This document shows, in pieces, positions 61,661 through 64,000 of a stretch of DNA of 64,000 bases (position 1 is the first letter of the stretch; each line of letters starts with the position of its first letter). This stretch comes from a bacterium. GTDB lineage: Bacteria; Cyanobacteriota; Vampirovibrionia; Gastranaerophilales; JAILCC01. The stretch spans positions 102,049 through 166,048 of the forward strand of contig JAILCC010000019.1 of NCBI GenBank assembly GCA_024680555.1, read 5' to 3'. A program made the translations under genes and the position numbers. Below the pieces are notes generated by a model, which was not told the DNA's origin, did not search any database, and saw only the letters and a program-made list of their open reading frames with translations.

Positions 61661-62413
61661 CTATGCAAGAATTCTTTCTTCTTTTTGTGCACCGACTTTT
61701 TCCATTATGCTCATTACAGTAGCAGTCATTTCCAAAGCTGAAGAAAGTTTGTTTATACAAGAACCTACTCCAATTGCACTTGCACCTGCTGCAAAAGGCA
61801 TAAGAGCCGTAGCGGGAGTAATTCCGCTTGCAGTCATAACAGGAACAGAACAAGCATTTATAATTTCCATAGTATTTGCTATAGAAACATTAACTTTTTC
61901 CATCATTCCTCTTGCACCGTCATTATTAACGTTAGCGACACAAGCACCTTCAGATTGAATTAAATCAACATCCAATGCTTCCAATGCTCTTGCAAGTTCA
62001 ACTTGTTCTGCAACAGAAATATGTCCCGGAATAGTTACTGACAAGAAAATTTCTTCTCCGACGAGTTCTCTTGTTTCTCTGACAAGTTCAAGCACTTCAT
62101 CAGCACCAATTCTTAATCCTTTTCTGTACAAAGCATCAAAATTACCGATTTCTAATGCATCTGCACCTTCTTTTGCTGCCATTGCAAGCATGTCTGGTGA
62201 TGTTGAAGAAACGAAAATAGGAAGCTCACAAGTTTCTTTAGCCATTCTTATTAAACCCGCATCAGCAGCTATATCAACTGCATGCGCACCGCCTTTTTGT
62301 GCGGCAATAACTACATTTCTAACTCTTTGTCCGTCAAAATTATCAATACCGGCAATAACCTTGACTGCTTTCTTTTCTTCTAATGCTTTTTTGAATAAAT
62401 CAATTCTTGACAT
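61661..62413 (-). CDS. ycf23: Ycf23/DUF561-type TIM-barrel protein
   Basis: 250 residues, a (beta/alpha)8 layout: KAVKVIAGIDNFDGQRV, AQKGGAHAVDIAADAGLIRMA, LPIFVSSTSPDMLAMAA, GADALEIGNFDALYRKG, LVGEEIFLSVTIPGHISV, DVDLIQSEGACVANVN, VPVMTASGITPATA and FAAGASAIGVGSCINKL. This pattern matches the Ycf23 family of cyanobacteria and red-lineage plastids, whose function is unknown. GGAG is 7 nt before the ATG; TGG-TATAAT upstream at 62447-62455. ftsE follows. Confidence 0.82.
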   Translation of the reverse strand: MSRIDLFKKALEEKKAVKVIAGIDNFDGQRVRNVVIAAQKGGAHAVDIAADAGLIRMAKETCELPIFVSSTSPDMLAMAAKEGADALEIGNFDALYRKGLRIGADEVLELVRETRELVGEEIFLSVTIPGHISVAEQVELARALEALDVDLIQSEGACVANVNNDGARGMMEKVNVSIANTMEIINACSVPVMTASGITPATALMPFAAGASAIGVGSCINKLSSALEMTATVMSIMEKVGAQKEERILA

Positions 62414-62446
62414 AACTATTCTCCATTGTAGTCTTTTAACAAGCCG

Positions 62447-62455
62447 ATTATACCA
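62447..62455 (-). promoter_or_regulatory. Extended -10 promoter of the ycf23-like gene
   Basis: Minus-strand TGG-TATAAT, +1 near 62440, 27-nt leader with GGAG. Confidence 0.55.
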
Positions 62456-62606
62456 AAAATGTACTCCGTTAGCAAATATTGTAATAAAGGAAATAATATG
62501 GATTTTTTTGTAAACATTTGTAACATTTTATGCAAAAACGCTAAAGTTTTGGCAATCCTGTGCCGAAATATTATTTTATAAAGGTAGATAGGTAAAAAGG
62601 TATAGC

Positions 62607-62864
62607 ATGCTCGCAGTAATCAGCAAATTTCAAAATTTTTACAGATTATCGGTTGCCTATTTGTATAAGAATAATCCGATAAAGATGTTCTTAAACACGA
62701 TAATCACAAATTGGATGGAGCTGGTTTCGCAAAACAAAAAACTCAAAATTGCGACATACAGAGTAAATCACCTCAAGTACCGTTTATATCAAATGGAACA
62801 ACTTATCGAACAGGGTAATCCCTACAACATCGCAGAAGGAAAAAAATTGGACAGGCTCCAATAA
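62607..62864 (+). CDS. Small basic hypothetical protein
   Basis: 85 residues, strongly basic and aromatic (FQNFYRLSVAYLYKNN, YRVNHLKYRLYQMEQLIEQG). Predicted mostly helical; no signal peptide. AAAAGG lies about 7-9 nt before the ATG. The downstream 62905 gene follows after 40 nt on the same strand, so they probably form one transcript. No family recognised. Confidence 0.7.
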   Translation: MLAVISKFQNFYRLSVAYLYKNNPIKMFLNTIITNWMELVSQNKKLKIATYRVNHLKYRLYQMEQLIEQGNPYNIAEGKKLDRLQ

Positions 62865-62904
62865 ATCACTTAAATCAATTAATCAGTAAGGAAGGTCGAA
62901 GAAA

Positions 62905-63234
62905 ATGTCAATAGTAGGTTTAGAAGTAATTCAACAAATGGCTATTGCAATGTTGCATGATGTTGACAACCAGCTTGTCAGACTTGCGCAACTAAAATCT
63001 TCTTTGAGTGCAGGTATGGGTGACTATCTGCAAATGATGTCAAATCTGGATCCTGATTCACCAGAGTTTAAAATTATTCAGGCGAAACGACAAAAACTCG
63101 CCGCATACGAAAAGAAAATTGATGCCGAAATTCAATCATATCAAAACAGACGTAAGAAAATTGAAGGTCAATTAAACAGTGTCGGACAAATGCTAGACGG
63201 CAATATCCACAGAGCATACGGCGGAAGAAGATAA
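62905..63234 (+). CDS. Small coiled-coil hypothetical protein
   Basis: 109 residues. Helix-rich: VIQQMAIAMLHDVDNQLVRL, a short linker with NLDPDSPEF, then a coiled coil (KLAAYEKKIDAEIQSYQNRRK) and an Arg/Gly end YGGRR. TAAGGAAGG precedes the ATG. Size and helical pairing resemble needle or cap subunits of secretion systems, but that is only a resemblance and no such genes are nearby. A terminator follows at 63262. Confidence 0.72.
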   Translation: MSIVGLEVIQQMAIAMLHDVDNQLVRLAQLKSSLSAGMGDYLQMMSNLDPDSPEFKIIQAKRQKLAAYEKKIDAEIQSYQNRRKKIEGQLNSVGQMLDGNIHRAYGGRR

Positions 63235-63261
63235 ACGACTTGGTTTTCAATATAGGTTTTT

Positions 63262-63290
63262 AGGCTGACAGCACAATGCTTCAGCCTTTT
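63262..63290 (+). terminator. Terminator of the 62607-63234 transcript
   Basis: AGGCTGA/TCAGCCT with inner AGC/GCT pairing and one bulged C, followed by a T run. Confidence 0.8.
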
Positions 63291-63444
63291 TAAATGTTTA
63301 TTGTACAAAATGGCATAGAATACTCTAAACCATTTATCCTATTTTTTGCAAATATATTTTATTTTAGAAAAATTTAGCCGTATAATTGACATGTGAGAAT
63401 CAATCATTATATGTATGAATGTTGGTAGAAAATCTTAGGTGGTT

Positions 63445-63687
63445 ATGTTTACACAGTTGGTTAATCTTATAGGTCGCACGCTTCAACCGAAAAGCGCTCT
63501 CCCCGTACAAAAGACTTCCTCTAATCCTTTTGCGGCACAAGGCTCAGGTAATCCGTTTGTAAATGCTTATGATAACAATTCTAACCCATTCTACGGCAAA
63601 AATCGCCCCGTTGCAGGAGGCTATTTCGCCGGTTATTACAACGGTAAACCGAATATCGTCGGCACTCGTTTATTTATTGAAGCATAA
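63445..63687 (+). CDS. Small protein with three NPF motifs
   Basis: 80 residues from the ATG at 63445; a GTG at 63439 would add two residues. AGGTGG lies just upstream. The N-terminal 20 residues are basic (FTQLVNLIGRTLQPK). Residues about 26-51 contain three Asn-Pro-Phe motifs (SSNPFAAQG, SGNPFVNAY, NSNPFYGKN); the tail is aromatic and Gly-rich (GGYFAGYYNGKPN). No signal peptide. A TTGACA at 63386 and TATAAT at 63381 lie upstream. The dppA-like gene starts 2 nt after the stop. No family recognised. Confidence 0.7.
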   Translation: MFTQLVNLIGRTLQPKSALPVQKTSSNPFAAQGSGNPFVNAYDNNSNPFYGKNRPVAGGYFAGYYNGKPNIVGTRLFIEA

Positions 63688-63689
63688 AA

Positions 63690-64000
63690 ATGAAAAAAAT
63701 TTACATTAGCGCAGATACAGAAGGACTTAACGGAGTAACTTCCTTCAAGCAGGTTTTGCCTGAATTTAGTGAGGAATATGCTTCCATGCGTCCGGAATTA
63801 CATAATGAGCTAAATTCACTGATAAAAGGGTTAAAAAAAGGCGGAATAAAAGATATTGTCGTCAATGATGCACACAACACCATGACCAACATAATCTTAA
63901 ATGAACTGCCCAAAGACGTAACTTTGATATCCGGCAAACCTAAAAAAGTATCAATGATGTACGGTTTGGACAAGAGTTTTGACGGAGTTATTTTCTTTGG
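63690..64000 (+). CDS. dppA: M55-family D-aminopeptidase (DppA-like), cut by window edge
   Basis: First 103 codons; the gene runs off the right edge. KKIYISADTEGLNGVTS carries the zinc-binding Asp and Glu of the M55 family (SxDxEG), and VVNDAHNTMTNI the next His ligand. Members form decameric zinc aminopeptidases releasing D- or L-residues from peptides. It begins 2 nt after the NPF protein's stop, so the two are probably cotranscribed. The family call rests on these N-terminal motifs only. Confidence 0.85.
   Translation, partial: MKKIYISADTEGLNGVTSFKQVLPEFSEEYASMRPELHNELNSLIKGLKKGGIKDIVVNDAHNTMTNIILNELPKDVTLISGKPKKVSMMYGLDKSFDGVIFF

Overview
The window looks like chromosomal DNA from a non-photosynthetic relative of the cyanobacteria, most likely a gut-type Vampirovibrionia/Melainabacteria (Gastranaerophilales). 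This is inferred from AT-rich DNA (roughly 35-38% GC by eye, not computed), a Ycf23/DUF561-type barrel protein otherwise typical of cyanobacteria and red plastids, a cyanobacterium-like GAPDH, several FT-x-x-E prepilins with large C-terminal domains, and the absence of any photosynthesis gene. No phage, insertion sequence, CRISPR array or rRNA is visible. The only RNA gene seen is one tRNA-Leu(UAA).

Layout. 1-2.3 kb: truncated mgtE, gap, and a small hypothetical gene. 2.4-12.7 kb: a signal-less Ser-rich coiled-coil protein, a secreted GHL10-type glycosidase, gatC, leuB, ychF, a TPR protein, and a membrane-anchored phosphodiester glycosidase preceded by an overlapping 48-codon ORF. 12.8-28.2 kb: nth, an EF-hand/coiled-coil protein, SpoIID-like amidase enhancer, prepilin 1, gatB, small secreted or soluble hypotheticals, a GH38 alpha-mannosidase, a second EF-hand protein, a sugar-binding lipoprotein and rarA. 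28.3-37.7 kb: a 1042-residue RTX-repeat protein, a possible papain-like protein, an OLD-type TOPRIM protein, speE-speB and prepilin 2. 37.8-47.3 kb: priA, then glcK-holA-holB and dgt-dnaG-rpoD, a tightly packed replication and transcription block. 47.4-53.6 kb: fic, rimI, bioY and a 1442-residue prepilin-like Cys-rich giant. 53.8-64 kb: an FAD oxidoreductase, a 378-bp motif-rich intergenic region, rsgA, a UbiA-type prenyltransferase, aroH, tRNA-Leu, small hypotheticals, birA, ftsEX, ycf23, three small orphan genes and the start of a DppA-type peptidase.

Functional themes. Core replication and translation genes (priA, holA, holB, dnaG, rpoD, gatBC, ychF, rsgA, rimI, nth, rarA) are interleaved with an unusual surface and secretion repertoire: three FT-x-x-E prepilins carrying large domains (two lectin-like, one TNFR/ephrin-receptor-like Cys-rich), an RTX protein and EF-hand proteins. 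Carbohydrate genes (GH38, GHL10, sugar-binding lipoprotein, ROK kinase, GAPDH) suggest glycan scavenging and fermentation. BioY and BirA point to imported biotin.

Gene organisation is compact. Five convergent pairs overlap at their stop codons. Five genes have a TATAAT-like -10 box ending 5-6 nt before the start codon and no Shine-Dalgarno sequence, suggesting leaderless transcripts. Sites such as promoters and terminators were called by eye.
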